This document shows positions 35,550 through 45,167 of a stretch of 64,000 nucleotides of DNA, in pieces. The notes under the pieces are model-generated. The model did not search any database, was not told where the DNA came from, and worked only from the letters and a program-made list of their open reading frames with translations. Both the position numbers and the translations under genes were made by a program. The stretch is from Flavobacterium quisquiliarum (lineage in GTDB: Bacteria; Bacteroidota; Bacteroidia; Flavobacteriales; Flavobacteriaceae), in assembly GCF_019308285.1 (NCBI RefSeq), contig NZ_WWEM01000020.1, forward strand, positions 62,001 to 126,000. Reading direction: 5' to 3'. Numbering within the stretch: position 1 is the first letter of the stretch; each line of letters begins with the position of its first letter.

Positions 35550-38500
35550 TTAAATTGTTGCAGAAGATTTATAAAATTTGTCTGCATATTGTGACGGAGT
35601 TTCCCCGTATTTTTTCTGGAAGCATTTACTGAAATATTTTGGGTTGTTAAAACCAACTTTATAACTTACTTCAGAAACGGTCAGTTTATTTTGTTCCAAT
35701 AATTGAGCAGCACGTTTCAATCTAATTTCATGAATAAATTCATTTGGCGTGCAATTGGTCCAAGCCTTAATTTTTAAAAATAACATGGTTCGGCTGACAC
35801 CCAATTCAGAACAGAAAAATGGAATATCAAATTGTTCGTTTGAAATATTCTCTTCCACAATTTTAAACGCTTTTTTCAATAATTCTTCATCCAATGATGA
35901 AACTGTAATTTCTGATGGAATAAAACTGTCTTCGCTTGAAAATTTGATTCTTAAACGTTCGGTTGTGTTCAAAAGATTTTTAACACGAAGTCTGAATTCC
36001 ATTAAATTAAATGGTTTACTGATGTAATCATCGGCACCGCTTTCCAATCCTTCAAATTTATAGACTAATGAAGATCTGGATGTTAAAAGAATTACAGGAA
36101 TATGACTGGTTTTTAAATTCTCTTTTATTTTAGAACATAATTCAGTTCCCACCATTTCAGGCATGATAACGTCGCTGATAATCAAATTTGGAACATATTT
36201 TAAAGCTTTCTCAAAAGCAATTTTTCCGTTTTCGGCTTCAATAATATTGTAGTCTTTTTTGAGTAAGTTTTTCATGAACTTTCTCAAAACCTTATGATCT
36301 TCAACAAGGAGAATGGTTTGTTTTTCTTCGTTGACAATTAAATCTTCGATATCTTCATTTTCGATAACTTCAGAAGGTTCTAACTGTGCTGCATACTGCT
36401 CAACATCATCACTGATTTTAAAATCAGGAATAATTTCATTATCCGAAAGATGTTCACGTCCCAGAGGTAACGTTACTTTAAATACAACACCTCCAGTTGG
36501 TTTATTGGTGACATCAATCGAACCTTTATGGAGTTTTACAATGTTTTTTACAATTGAAAGTCCAATTCCGGTTCCTTTATTATAGTTTTTCTGAACCTGA
36601 TTATGTGTTGGGACTTCAAAGAACAAATCAAATATTTTATCGATATGTTGTTCAGCTATTCCAACTCCTGAATCTTCAACCGCTATAAAAAGGTTTTCCT
36701 GGTCGTGATTGATTTTAATGTTGATTGTACCGCCTTTTGGAGTATATCGAAAAGCATTCGAAATCAAATTATAAAATACACGTTCGAGTTTGTAACGATC
36801 ATAATAAACCAGAATTTCATCGTCTGAAGTTTCAAATGTATAATCGTACCTACCGTCTTTGGCGTATTCTATGAATGATAAGTAGATTTCTCGAGTAAAT
36901 TTGACAATATTCCCGTTTGCCGATTCCAATGTAACCTGATGATTTTCGAGTTTTCTAAAATCCATTAAACGGTTAATCAAACTCAGTAAATGATTGGCAC
37001 TGCCTTCAATCACTAAAAGCTTTTTGTACATTTCATTTGTTCCGTTATAGTCGGCTAGAATCTGCTGTAAAGGTCCTAGGATTAAAGTCAGTGGAGTTCT
37101 GAATTCGTGCGAGATATTCGTAAAGAAATCCAGTTTAAGCTTGTTGTTTTCTTCAATACGTTTGGTTTCCAAATATTCTAATTCCAGTTTTTGTTTCAAT
37201 CTGGCTTTTGATTTCATAATCCAAATCAAGCCGTATAATCCCAAACCAATAACAATTCCGTACAATAAAAAAGCCCAGATACTGCGCCAGGGAGCTGGAT
37301 TTACGATTACTGTTAAAGTCGTAGGTTTCTGATTCCATTCTCCATCATTATTAGCACCGCGAACTTCGAAAGTATAAGTTCCCGGATTTTGAATGGCAAA
37401 ATTGGCTTCGGTATTTTTTGTAGTTGTCCAGTTGTTTTCTAATCCCGTTAAACGATAACTGTATTGATTATTTTTAGATCGAATATAATTGGGTATGGCA
37501 AAGCTAATAGTAAAATTAGCCTTATCATAGTCCAATGTTATAGTTTGAGTAAATCCAACACTGTTTTCTAAAATACCGTCTTTGTCATTGGCATGTATCG
37601 TTTCATTTTTAATTTTCAAATCAGTAATTAAAACCTGTGGTGCATAATTATTCAATGAAATTTTTGTCGGATCAAAAAATGTAGCTCCAGACGGACTTCC
37701 AAAATAGAATTGATTTGAAGCGAGTTTTAAAGCCGAATTATCATTGAATTCGTTGCTCGCCAATCCGTCTTTTTGGTCGTAAATAACAATTGCTTTTCTA
37801 TTAGTATTGTATTTTATAATTCCCTGATTGGTGCTGATCCATAAGTTTTTATCATCATCCTGTAAAATGGAATGGATAGAAGTAATAACTGTATTTCCAA
37901 TTTTAAGATGAATATGATTGAATCTCTTTCCATCAAAATAATGAAGTCCTTTTGCTTTAGTTCCAACCCAGATTCTTTTTTCTGAATCCTGAAATAAAGT
38001 CAGAATATCATCACCTGATAAAGCAGCATGATTATAAAAGAAATGCTGAATGGTATATTTTTTTGGATTGAAGTTTTTTAACGGAATACGATTAAGTCCG
38101 TTTTGAGTTCCGATCCAGACATAATTTTGTTTGTCTACTAATATGGTTCGAACAATATTATTGGTTAGGAAAATAGGTTTTGTATTATCATTTCCAAGAA
38201 TATCAAAGGTTTTATCCAAAGTATTATAGCGAACCAAACCTTTTCCAAAAGTTCCAATCCACAAAATACTTCCTTCTGTTTTAAGCGAATAAACTCCGGT
38301 ATCTTTTAATAAATCACTTAAATCTGAAGTAATTCGATTATCTTCAATTCTTTTTGAAATAGTATTATATGCTGATAGTCCTTTAGAAAAAGTTCCAATC
38401 CATAAAATATGATCATCAGAAAGACACATCGCTTTGATGTCATTTTTGTTTGTTTGTCCCGTTTTACTATTGATATAACTTACTGCCTCTGTATTTTTAT

Positions 38501-39641
38501 TGAAGATTGTAATACCACCACCTTCGGTTCCAAAATAAATATTCTGGTTTTTATCAGTAATGATAGAACTTACTACATCAAAACTCATTGGAATTTTTTT
38601 CGAATTCTGATTATAGTTAGAGAAGTTAACATTGGAAATATCCCAAAGATTGACGCCTTTGTAATAGCAGCCAATCCAAATGGATCCTTTTTTATCCATA
38701 AAAACCGATTTTACTTTGTCGATTCCAATGCTGTTATTGCTGTTATTGATTTTCTGCAGACTCTTGTCTTTTCCTAAAATATAGATTCCATCATAAGTAC
38801 CAACCCATAAAGAGCCTTGATTGTCAATTACTAATGATCTAATGTCAGTATTGATTTCACTGTATTTATTGGCTTCTAAAAACGAAACATACGCTTTTTG
38901 TTTTACATCGAATTTTAAAAGTCCTTTATTTTTAGTTCCTACCCATAAATCTCCGTTTTGATCTTGAATAACTGATTGAACATTTAGAAGATCAACGCTA
39001 TTAAACGGATAATTTTTGAAGATAAATTTCCCGCCTTTTCTATTGATAAGCAAACATAAACCTTTAGTCGTTCCAATCCAGATTTCACCTTTTTTGGTTT
39101 TTAGAATGCTCTGAATATTATTGCTGGGCAGTGTTGAAGTATCTTCATCTGAATGAAAAATAGAAGTAAATAATCCTGATTTTTTATTGTAAATGGTTAG
39201 TCCTTTAGAAGTTCCAAACCACATTTCACCTCCAATTTCCCTGATACTCCAAACCGCATTATTACTTATTGTCTGATTGGCTTTCGTATAAAGATATCTC
39301 GTGAATTTATTTGAAACTGGATCATAACAGTTTAATCCGTTATAAGTTCCAACCCAGATTTTACCCAAGTTATCTTCTTCAATCGCTAAAATATCGTTAT
39401 TACTGATAGAAAATTTATCAGAAACATCATTTCGATAAATTGTAAAATGACTTCCATCGTATTTGTTTAGACCATCACGTGTACCAAACCACATCTGTCC
39501 AAACTTATCCTGATGTATGGCAATAACAGAACTCTGCGAAAGTCCGTCGGTTGTGGAGATGTTTTTAAGACGGTATTTATTTTGAGAAAATAGATTTCCA
39601 AAAACAAATACAATGGTGAGAAGAGCTATTTTATATTTCAT
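35550..39641 (-). CDS. Hybrid two-component system sensor/regulator (HTCS)
   Basis: Start chosen at 39641 (MKYKIALL... signal peptide ending NLFSQ); 13 upstream codons are read from a family A repeat. The 1363-residue protein combines, in order: periplasmic beta-propeller repeats (many IWIGT units), a Y_Y_Y domain (about 690-780), one membrane helix (about 784-810), a histidine kinase with the phospho-His in FFTNISHEFRTPLT (about 845) and ATPase boxes (DSGVGI, GTGIGLSIV), a receiver with the phospho-Asp in IISDVIMPE (about 1155), and an AraC-type DNA-binding domain (about 1253-1355). Such fusions sense an oligosaccharide in the periplasm and activate the neighbouring polysaccharide genes. Confidence 0.96.
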   Translation of the reverse strand: MKYKIALLTIVFVFGNLFSQNKYRLKNISTTDGLSQSSVIAIHQDKFGQMWFGTRDGLNKYDGSHFTIYRNDVSDKFSISNNDILAIEEDNLGKIWVGTYNGLNCYDPVSNKFTRYLYTKANQTISNNAVWSIREIGGEMWFGTSKGLTIYNKKSGLFTSIFHSDEDTSTLPSNNIQSILKTKKGEIWIGTTKGLCLLINRKGGKFIFKNYPFNSVDLLNVQSVIQDQNGDLWVGTKNKGLLKFDVKQKAYVSFLEANKYSEINTDIRSLVIDNQGSLWVGTYDGIYILGKDKSLQKINNSNNSIGIDKVKSVFMDKKGSIWIGCYYKGVNLWDISNVNFSNYNQNSKKIPMSFDVVSSIITDKNQNIYFGTEGGGITIFNKNTEAVSYINSKTGQTNKNDIKAMCLSDDHILWIGTFSKGLSAYNTISKRIEDNRITSDLSDLLKDTGVYSLKTEGSILWIGTFGKGLVRYNTLDKTFDILGNDNTKPIFLTNNIVRTILVDKQNYVWIGTQNGLNRIPLKNFNPKKYTIQHFFYNHAALSGDDILTLFQDSEKRIWVGTKAKGLHYFDGKRFNHIHLKIGNTVITSIHSILQDDDKNLWISTNQGIIKYNTNRKAIVIYDQKDGLASNEFNDNSALKLASNQFYFGSPSGATFFDPTKISLNNYAPQVLITDLKIKNETIHANDKDGILENSVGFTQTITLDYDKANFTISFAIPNYIRSKNNQYSYRLTGLENNWTTTKNTEANFAIQNPGTYTFEVRGANNDGEWNQKPTTLTVIVNPAPWRSIWAFLLYGIVIGLGLYGLIWIMKSKARLKQKLELEYLETKRIEENNKLKLDFFTNISHEFRTPLTLILGPLQQILADYNGTNEMYKKLLVIEGSANHLLSLINRLMDFRKLENHQVTLESANGNIVKFTREIYLSFIEYAKDGRYDYTFETSDDEILVYYDRYKLERVFYNLISNAFRYTPKGGTINIKINHDQENLFIAVEDSGVGIAEQHIDKIFDLFFEVPTHNQVQKNYNKGTGIGLSIVKNIVKLHKGSIDVTNKPTGGVVFKVTLPLGREHLSDNEIIPDFKISDDVEQYAAQLEPSEVIENEDIEDLIVNEEKQTILLVEDHKVLRKFMKNLLKKDYNIIEAENGKIAFEKALKYVPNLIISDVIMPEMVGTELCSKIKENLKTSHIPVILLTSRSSLVYKFEGLESGADDYISKPFNLMEFRLRVKNLLNTTERLRIKFSSEDSFIPSEITVSSLDEELLKKAFKIVEENISNEQFDIPFFCSELGVSRTMLFLKIKAWTNCTPNEFIHEIRLKRAAQLLEQNKLTVSEVSYKVGFNNPKYFSKCFQKKYGETPSQYADKFYKSSATI

Positions 39642-39650
39642 AGCGTTTAT

Positions 39651-39718
39651 TTTTTTTGCCACAAAGGCGCAAAGACACAAAGTTTATCTAATTACTTTGA
39701 GTCTTTGTGGCAGTTTTA
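39651..39718. repeat. Inverted pair of family A repeats upstream of the HTCS gene
   Basis: A - strand copy (39651-39684, TTGCCACAAAGGCGCAAAGA...) and a + strand copy (39694-39718, ACTTTGAGTCTTTGTGGCAG) face each other and fill the gap between two genes. Confidence 0.82.
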
Positions 39719-39720
39719 AC

Positions 39721-41349
39721 TTATTTTAGGCGTCTTTGTAATTGATAATCATAAAGAGACGGAATTTTTTCAATTGGCGTATTTAAAAATTCGATATATG
39801 GGTCAACGTCGTATTTGATTTCAAATTTTGCATTTCCGTGAACTCCAATGATTCTGGCGAAAGCGCCATCTTTCATTCCGTATAATAAAACAGGTTTTGC
39901 CAGATCTGGATTGGTAACCTGAACATTTAGATTCCAAAAAGTACTGAAAGGTCCGTGTGAAGGTTTCCAGTATTCAGCGCCGCCACCGCCAAATAAAAAG
40001 TAACTGTTATTTTTATCTGGTGTAATATGGACCGTAATATTATCAAATAAATTTTGATGATTGGCACCTGAATGCTGATCTAAGAGTGCATCGGCAAAAA
40101 TTTCACAATCTTGATACACATTTTTAGTTGCAAAAGTATTGAAACTTAAAGGATGCACGGTTTTATTATAGATTTTTAGGTTTTTGACTAGTACATTGTG
40201 AACACCGCCTAAAGTTACGGTATAATGTGCTAAATGTGATCCATCGCTTGTAATATCTTGAACGGTTACATTTGAAACTTCTTCGCCTAAAATGCCGCTA
40301 TCTGCATTAGTGATTTTAACATCTTTTACCCAGCTGTTAAATAAACGGGTTAAGAAAATACCATTATTTCCAGGTTCCACATGATGGGCAACTCTTGGAG
40401 TATCAGGAAAAGTAAAACGAAGATGTTCGATTCCGACTTCATTTAAATGTTTCCATTCTACCAATTTTGCCTGATAAACGGGTTTGATTGAAATAGTTAA
40501 AGGTGTTTTAAGCGTAATTTTTGATCCAGAAATCTTAAGAATTTCAACTTGCTGTCTGACGATAGGAAGCTTTGGAAACTGCCAGTGATGTGATCCTGGT
40601 TTTACTTTAGCGCCTTGGTATAAATCTTTGATGATTTCGCCGTTTTCGCCTTCTTTGTTAAATAATTGTAACTCGACAATATCACCAGCTTTCAGATTTT
40701 TAACATCAGAAACATTGATAGTAAATTCTCCCATTTTCCCAGAACTGACTTTCGCCAGAACATTTGCTTCGGGTTCATATTTATCCAAATAAGATTTTAC
40801 GCGTTCTCCCGGAACCTGCGTCCAGATAAAACCTCCCGACCACGCATATTGTGAAAAAGGCAAATCGACATTGTTTTCGGGCTCACGCTGTCTTTTGTCA
40901 AAAGTGGTTAAATATTCACGAAGTTCTGCTAAAGACTCAGGATCTTTAAGATACATCATGGGTCTTGGGCAATAGATTTCTGTTCCGTTTTCATCAGAAC
41001 CTGCGCCTCGAAGCACAAAATTGCTTCTTTCGATGTAGAGAATATCACTAAGGATAATTTTTCCTTTTGGTAATTGCAAAATGACATTTCCATCAACAGC
41101 ATTAGCCGCTTTGAAAGCTTTTAATAATGCTTTTGAATCATCGAGATGATCATCGGCTTTGACGCCAAAATCGGTTGCATTGATAATTTTTCCATTGACT
41201 TCAGGAATCGGGCTCTCGCCAAAACGGTAGCCTGCATAGCTGAAATCAGGGAGATAGTTTATTTTTGAAGTAATAATTTTAGGTAATTCCTGCGCCAATA
41301 TGGTATTCATAAAAAAGCCACAGGAGACAATAATGGCTTGGCGAATCAT
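39721..41349 (-). CDS. Secreted right-handed beta-helix protein, candidate polysaccharide lyase
   Basis: Start chosen at 41349, giving a signal peptide ending NTILAQ; 21 upstream codons come from a family A repeat. The 542-residue protein has a pectate-lyase-superfamily N-terminus (INATDFGVKADDHLDDSKAL) and parallel beta-helix turns (VTVQDITSDGSHLAHYTVT, NVLVKNLKIYN). The conserved-looking stretch LDQHSGANHQNLFDNI is a possible active-site region. A GH88 gene in the same locus requires a lyase product, which makes lyase the best guess. A beta-helix hydrolase or epimerase is also possible. I cannot place it in a numbered lyase family. Confidence 0.7.
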   Translation of the reverse strand: MIRQAIIVSCGFFMNTILAQELPKIITSKINYLPDFSYAGYRFGESPIPEVNGKIINATDFGVKADDHLDDSKALLKAFKAANAVDGNVILQLPKGKIILSDILYIERSNFVLRGAGSDENGTEIYCPRPMMYLKDPESLAELREYLTTFDKRQREPENNVDLPFSQYAWSGGFIWTQVPGERVKSYLDKYEPEANVLAKVSSGKMGEFTINVSDVKNLKAGDIVELQLFNKEGENGEIIKDLYQGAKVKPGSHHWQFPKLPIVRQQVEILKISGSKITLKTPLTISIKPVYQAKLVEWKHLNEVGIEHLRFTFPDTPRVAHHVEPGNNGIFLTRLFNSWVKDVKITNADSGILGEEVSNVTVQDITSDGSHLAHYTVTLGGVHNVLVKNLKIYNKTVHPLSFNTFATKNVYQDCEIFADALLDQHSGANHQNLFDNITVHITPDKNNSYFLFGGGGAEYWKPSHGPFSTFWNLNVQVTNPDLAKPVLLYGMKDGAFARIIGVHGNAKFEIKYDVDPYIEFLNTPIEKIPSLYDYQLQRRLK

Positions 41350-41386
41350 GGTTTTTGTGGTTGTGGTTAGTAAGTTTTTTTTTTGA

Positions 41387-41587
41387 TTTGCCGCTAAGGC
41401 ACTAAGGCGCAAAGTTTTTCTTTTTTTATTTCACGCTCCCGATAGCTATCGGGATTAAAAGATTTAAGCAGATGCGCGCAGATATTCATTAATAAAATCT
41501 GCTATAATCTGCCAAATCTGCGTGAAACAAAATCCTTTTAATCTTTAACATAAAAAGCTTTGTGTCTTAGTGCCTTAGTGGCAAAAC
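41387..41587. repeat. Composite repeat island: family A pair around two palindromic units
   Basis: A - strand family A copy (41387-41420) and a + strand copy (41553-41587) flank a perfect 18-bp palindrome TCCCGATAGCTATCGGGA (41437-41454) and a degenerate GCAGAT-type unit (41463-41525, AATCTGCCAAATCTGCG). The island fills the gap between the beta-helix gene and the mannonate dehydratase gene. Confidence 0.82.
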
Positions 41588-41590
41588 AAT

Positions 41591-42775
41591 CTATAAAGAT
41601 CGTTTAATCCCTATTTCAAGTCCACGTAGTTCTGCGAGACCTCTTAAACGGCCAATTGCAGAATAACCTGGGTTTGTTTTTTTCTTTAAATCATCCAGCA
41701 TTTGGTGTCCGTGATCGGGACGCATTGGCAACGTGCTGTTGTTTCTTTTTTCAACTTCTAAAATTGCTTTTACAACTTCGTACATATCAACATTTCCTTC
41801 CAAATGGTTAGCTTCGTAGAAACTTCCTTCTTCGTCACGCTGTGTGCTTCTTAAGTGAATAAAATTCATTTTATCGCCATGGCGTCGTACCATTCCTGGT
41901 AAATCATTATCAGCTCTTACGCCGTAAGAACCTGTACACATCGTAAATCCGTTGGATGGAGAAGGAGCAGCGTTCATTAACTCAATTAAATCTTCTTCTG
42001 TGCTTACTACTCTTGGTAAACCTAAAATCGGGTAGGGAGGATCGTCTGGATGAATAGCCATCAAAACGCCTTTACTTTCTGCAACTGGAATAATTTCTTT
42101 TAAAAAGAAGAAAAGATTATCCTTCAAAGCTTGTCTGTCAATATGATTGTAAGCACTTAAAGTTACAAGAAAATCTTCAACACTATAAGCTTCTTCAGCA
42201 CCTGGAAGTCCAGCTAAGATATTTTGCTGTAATTTTACTTTATCTTCGGCTGTCATAGCTTCAAAATAGCTTTTTGCTTTTTGAGTCTGTTCTGCTGAAT
42301 ATTCTTTTTCAGCTCCCGGTCTTTTTAGAATGAACAATTCAAAAGCAGCAAAAGCATTGATATCAAAACGTAAAGCTTTAGATCCGTCTTCTACTGTATA
42401 AGCTAAATCAGTTCTTGACCAATCTAAAACCGGCATAAAATTATAACACACACATTTAATCCCACACAAAGCCAGATTACGAATACTTTCTTTATAATTT
42501 TCAATGTATTGCAGGTAATTTCCAGTTTGTTTTTTAATGTCTTCGTGAACCGGAATACTTTCTACAACTGACCAAGTTAAACCTGAAGCTCCTTTTTTAG
42601 GATCGCCGTCTTCGTGTTCGATTTCGACTTTTCTTTTAATGATTTCATCAATGCTCCAAACTTGTCCATTTGGAATATGATGTAGAGCAGTTACAATTCC
42701 GGTTGCTCCGGTTTGTTTGATATCTTGTAAAGAAACAGGATCATTTGGCCCGAACCATCTTAATGTTTGTTCCAT
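41591..42775 (-). CDS. uxuA: D-mannonate dehydratase
   Basis: This 394-residue protein begins [19 protein letters not shown], the typical UxuA start. It has the metal-site regions [28 protein letters not shown] (Cys ligand) and [10 protein letters not shown]. It converts D-mannonate to 2-keto-3-deoxygluconate, the committed step of glucuronate breakdown. It follows the SDR oxidoreductase gene, which would supply mannonate. Length and motifs are normal. Confidence 0.95.
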   Translation of the reverse strand: MEQTLRWFGPNDPVSLQDIKQTGATGIVTALHHIPNGQVWSIDEIIKRKVEIEHEDGDPKKGASGLTWSVVESIPVHEDIKKQTGNYLQYIENYKESIRNLALCGIKCVCYNFMPVLDWSRTDLAYTVEDGSKALRFDINAFAAFELFILKRPGAEKEYSAEQTQKAKSYFEAMTAEDKVKLQQNILAGLPGAEEAYSVEDFLVTLSAYNHIDRQALKDNLFFFLKEIIPVAESKGVLMAIHPDDPPYPILGLPRVVSTEEDLIELMNAAPSPSNGFTMCTGSYGVRADNDLPGMVRRHGDKMNFIHLRSTQRDEEGSFYEANHLEGNVDMYEVVKAILEVEKRNNSTLPMRPDHGHQMLDDLKKKTNPGYSAIGRLRGLAELRGLEIGIKRSL

Positions 42776-42797
42776 GTTTATAATGTTGATTTTATTT

Positions 42798-42885
42798 CCT
42801 GCAAGGTTTTCAAAACCTTGTAGGTATGATTTTAAAGTTATTGTTTTAAATATTTATACCTACAAGGTTTTGAAAACCTTGCAGG
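42798..42885. repeat. Perfect 30-bp inverted repeat with nested palindromes
   Basis: Arms at 42798-42827 and 42856-42885 are perfectly complementary over 30 bp with a 28-base loop. Each arm is itself a palindrome around AAGGTTTTCAAAACCTT. It lies between the SDR and mannonate dehydratase genes and would be transcribed with them. Confidence 0.92.
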
Positions 42886-42904
42886 AGAGAGACTTTGCCA
42901 AATT

Positions 42905-43717
42905 TTAGATACTTGTCGCAGCAAATCCGCCATCTACTTTTAAGATAGTTCCTGTTACGAATTTAGACATGTCACTGCATAAAAATAAAAGTGCTCCGTC
43001 AATATCTTCAGGACTTCCAAATCTTCCCATTGGTGTATGATCGATGATTTTTTCGCCTCTTGGAGTTAATTTTCCTTCTGGAGTCAATAATAAAGCACGA
43101 TTTTGTTCCCCAATGAAGAACCCAGGCGAGATTGCATTTACACGAAGTCCTTCTCCATATTTTTGCGCTAGTTCAACCGCCATCCATTGTGTAAAGTTGT
43201 CAATCGCTGCTTTTGAAGCTGAATATCCCACAACTCTAGTTAAAGGTCTTTGTGCCGATGCAGATGAAATGTTAATGATGTTTCCTGATTTCTGTTTTGC
43301 AAAAAGCTCCGCAAAAACCTGAGTCGGAAGCATAGTTCCAATAATATTCAAATCGACTACTTTTTGTAAATCGTCGCTTTTCATATCATAAATTGCTTGA
43401 TCGGGCTGAATTGTTGCACCAGGCATATTTCCTCCAGCAGCATTGATTAAAATATCTAAACGACCATATTTCTCTACAATTAAGTCTTTTACTTTTTCTA
43501 ATTCTTCTTTGTTTAAAACATTGGCTTGAACAGCAAATGCCTGTCCTCCGTTTGCTTCAATGTTTTTAACTGTATTTTCTGCTTTTTCTAATGATTGAGA
43601 AACAATTCCCACAATAACACCTTGCTGTGCCAGTACATCTGCAAATCTGCTTCCCAGTACTCCGGCACCGCCTGTTATTAAAGCAATTTTTCCTTTTAAA
43701 TTAAATATTGAATTCAT
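42905..43717 (-). CDS. SDR-family oxidoreductase, probable D-mannonate oxidoreductase
   Basis: This 270-residue short-chain dehydrogenase has the cofactor motif TGGAGVLGSRFA (about 16-27), NAAGG (about 93-97), the catalytic Ser in ISSASAQ, Tyr and Lys in YSASKAA, and PGF near the C-terminal third. In Bacteroidota an SDR of this type often replaces UxuB, reducing fructuronate to mannonate. Its place between mannonate dehydratase and KDPG aldolase genes supports this. KduD-like activity is an alternative. Confidence 0.85.
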   Translation of the reverse strand: MNSIFNLKGKIALITGGAGVLGSRFADVLAQQGVIVGIVSQSLEKAENTVKNIEANGGQAFAVQANVLNKEELEKVKDLIVEKYGRLDILINAAGGNMPGATIQPDQAIYDMKSDDLQKVVDLNIIGTMLPTQVFAELFAKQKSGNIINISSASAQRPLTRVVGYSASKAAIDNFTQWMAVELAQKYGEGLRVNAISPGFFIGEQNRALLLTPEGKLTPRGEKIIDHTPMGRFGSPEDIDGALLFLCSDMSKFVTGTILKVDGGFAATSI

Positions 43718-43839
43718 CTTAGTTTATTTAAAAATTCCAATACTTTAAATTCCAAATTGGAAATAAAAGTATTTATGTTCTTGATTTTGATCTTTTGTTT
43801 TTACCAGATTTTGGAATTTCAAAATTTGGATTTTAAAAT

Positions 43840-44502
43840 TTAAGCTCTAACGGTTTTAATCAATTCCAAAACTCTTTTCGTTTCTTCTTCGATTGTATCA
43901 TAAGCTTCATCCTGCATTACTTTTTTACTGATTAGTTTGCTTCCCATTCCAACCGCAGAAACCCCAGCATTAAACCACGTTTCAATACTTTGGCTAGTGG
44001 TGTCAACGCCTCCAGTTGGCATAAAGATTAATTCTGGGAATACGTCTTTAATCCCACTCATAAAATCTGGGCCTAAAATATTTCCAGGAAAAAGTTTAAT
44101 GAATTTTACTCCTGCATTTTCAGCTGCAATAATTTCAGTTGGAGTCATACAGCCTGGCGCATACAAAACTTCTTTACCAATTAAAAACGAAGCCACTTCA
44201 GGAACAAAACCTGGACTAATGAAAAAATCGGCGCCTGCTAAATAATACGTTTCTGCCTGAGCTAAGTTTTTGATGGTGCCAATTCCTAAAAGCATTCCTG
44301 GTAATTCTGTATTTCGAACTTCAATTAATTTATTGAAATTTGAAATAGCTTCAGGGCCACGACTAGTATATTCCACCGCTCGAATTCCTGAATTATAAAG
44401 TGTTTTTAAAATCGCAACACTTTTGTTTTCATCAGCATTAAAATATAAAGGAAGCATTCCTTGTTTTACAATAACTTCTATCGCATTTTCAATAGTACTC
44501 AT
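43840..44502 (-). CDS. eda: 2-keto-3-deoxy-6-phosphogluconate (KDPG/KHG) aldolase
   Basis: This 220-residue class I aldolase has the Schiff-base Lys136 in KFIKLFPGN and a probable general base Glu44 in AVEYTSRG. PTGGVDTTS and GMGSKLISK near the end are typical of Eda. It splits KDPG into pyruvate and glyceraldehyde-3-phosphate, the last step of uronate breakdown. It lies 3 bases after the YhcH-family gene, so the two are cotranscribed. The KDG kinase that makes its substrate is not in the window. Confidence 0.93.
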   Translation of the reverse strand: MSTIENAIEVIVKQGMLPLYFNADENKSVAILKTLYNSGIRAVEYTSRGPEAISNFNKLIEVRNTELPGMLLGIGTIKNLAQAETYYLAGADFFISPGFVPEVASFLIGKEVLYAPGCMTPTEIIAAENAGVKFIKLFPGNILGPDFMSGIKDVFPELIFMPTGGVDTTSQSIETWFNAGVSAVGMGSKLISKKVMQDEAYDTIEEETKRVLELIKTVRA

Positions 44503-44505
44503 TCC

Positions 44506-44955
44506 TTATATTTTTACTTTAATTACAATTTTCTTCAATAATCCTTCGCCAATCATTGCTGTGTGAACATCTTCAGGAAATAAAATGGCAAATTGTTTTT
44601 CCTGCAATTGAAAAAACGTATCTGGAGCATCATGAAAAAAACGAACATCTCTTTCGTCACTGTAATCGCCGTTTGGATTTACACATTTTTCTCTTGGTTT
44701 CCATGCAAAAGTTTCTGGGCCTTTAATCGAAATCTGAATATCGATATTTTGATCATGACATTCAAAACCTTTAACGGCTTCTTCCTTAGTATTTCCTTGT
44801 CCGACAATTACAATTAGTTTTAAGCCCTCGCCAATTTCAAATGCTCCTTCTTCAAGATTGGCAATGTCATTTTGATTTACATAATCAAATGCCTTTTGAA
44901 AATTAGGATGAAGGCTGTAATATTTTGCAGCATTATGTAATGAATCTACTATCAT
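44506..44955 (-). CDS. YhcH/YjgK/YiaL-family protein
   Basis: The 149-residue protein has the cupin-like family features: ECHDQNIDIQISIKGPETFAW, NGDYSDERDVRFF and the C-terminal AILFPEDVHTAMIG with likely metal-binding His. Family members occur in uronate and sialic acid operons and may act as sugar anomerases or isomerases, but the exact activity is unsettled. It is the first gene of the uronate operon, next to a LacI-type operator. Confidence 0.88.
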   Translation of the reverse strand: MIVDSLHNAAKYYSLHPNFQKAFDYVNQNDIANLEEGAFEIGEGLKLIVIVGQGNTKEEAVKGFECHDQNIDIQISIKGPETFAWKPREKCVNPNGDYSDERDVRFFHDAPDTFFQLQEKQFAILFPEDVHTAMIGEGLLKKIVIKVKI

Positions 44956-45014
44956 TCTTTATAGATTTTTTTGGTTTTAATAGTTAGTTTTCAATAGATA
45001 ACAGAAAAAAAGAA

Positions 45015-45096
45015 TTGTTTTTTTAATGTTATGTGTATATTTGCCGTGTGCGTACACGGTATTTTACAAATGTATGTAAAATGCATTGTAAAACAA
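45015..45096. promoter_or_regulatory. LacI-type operator between two face-to-face promoters
   Basis: CCGTGT-GCGT-ACACGG (45044-45059) is an operator-like palindrome with perfect 6-bp arms. Immediately left, TATATTTG (45036-45043) is a rightward -7 element with TTG at 45015-45017 (18 bases upstream). On the right, CAAATGTA (45067-45074) is a leftward -7 element with a leftward TTG at 45094-45096 (19 bases away). Both start sites would fall at or near the palindrome, so one bound repressor could shut off the LacI gene and the uronate operon together. Confidence 0.7.
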
Positions 45097-45167
45097 CTTA
45101 TTTTTGATAAAATAAATTAGTTTTACCGCACTGCGTTTATTTTTTTAACTTAAAAAGAATCAATATC

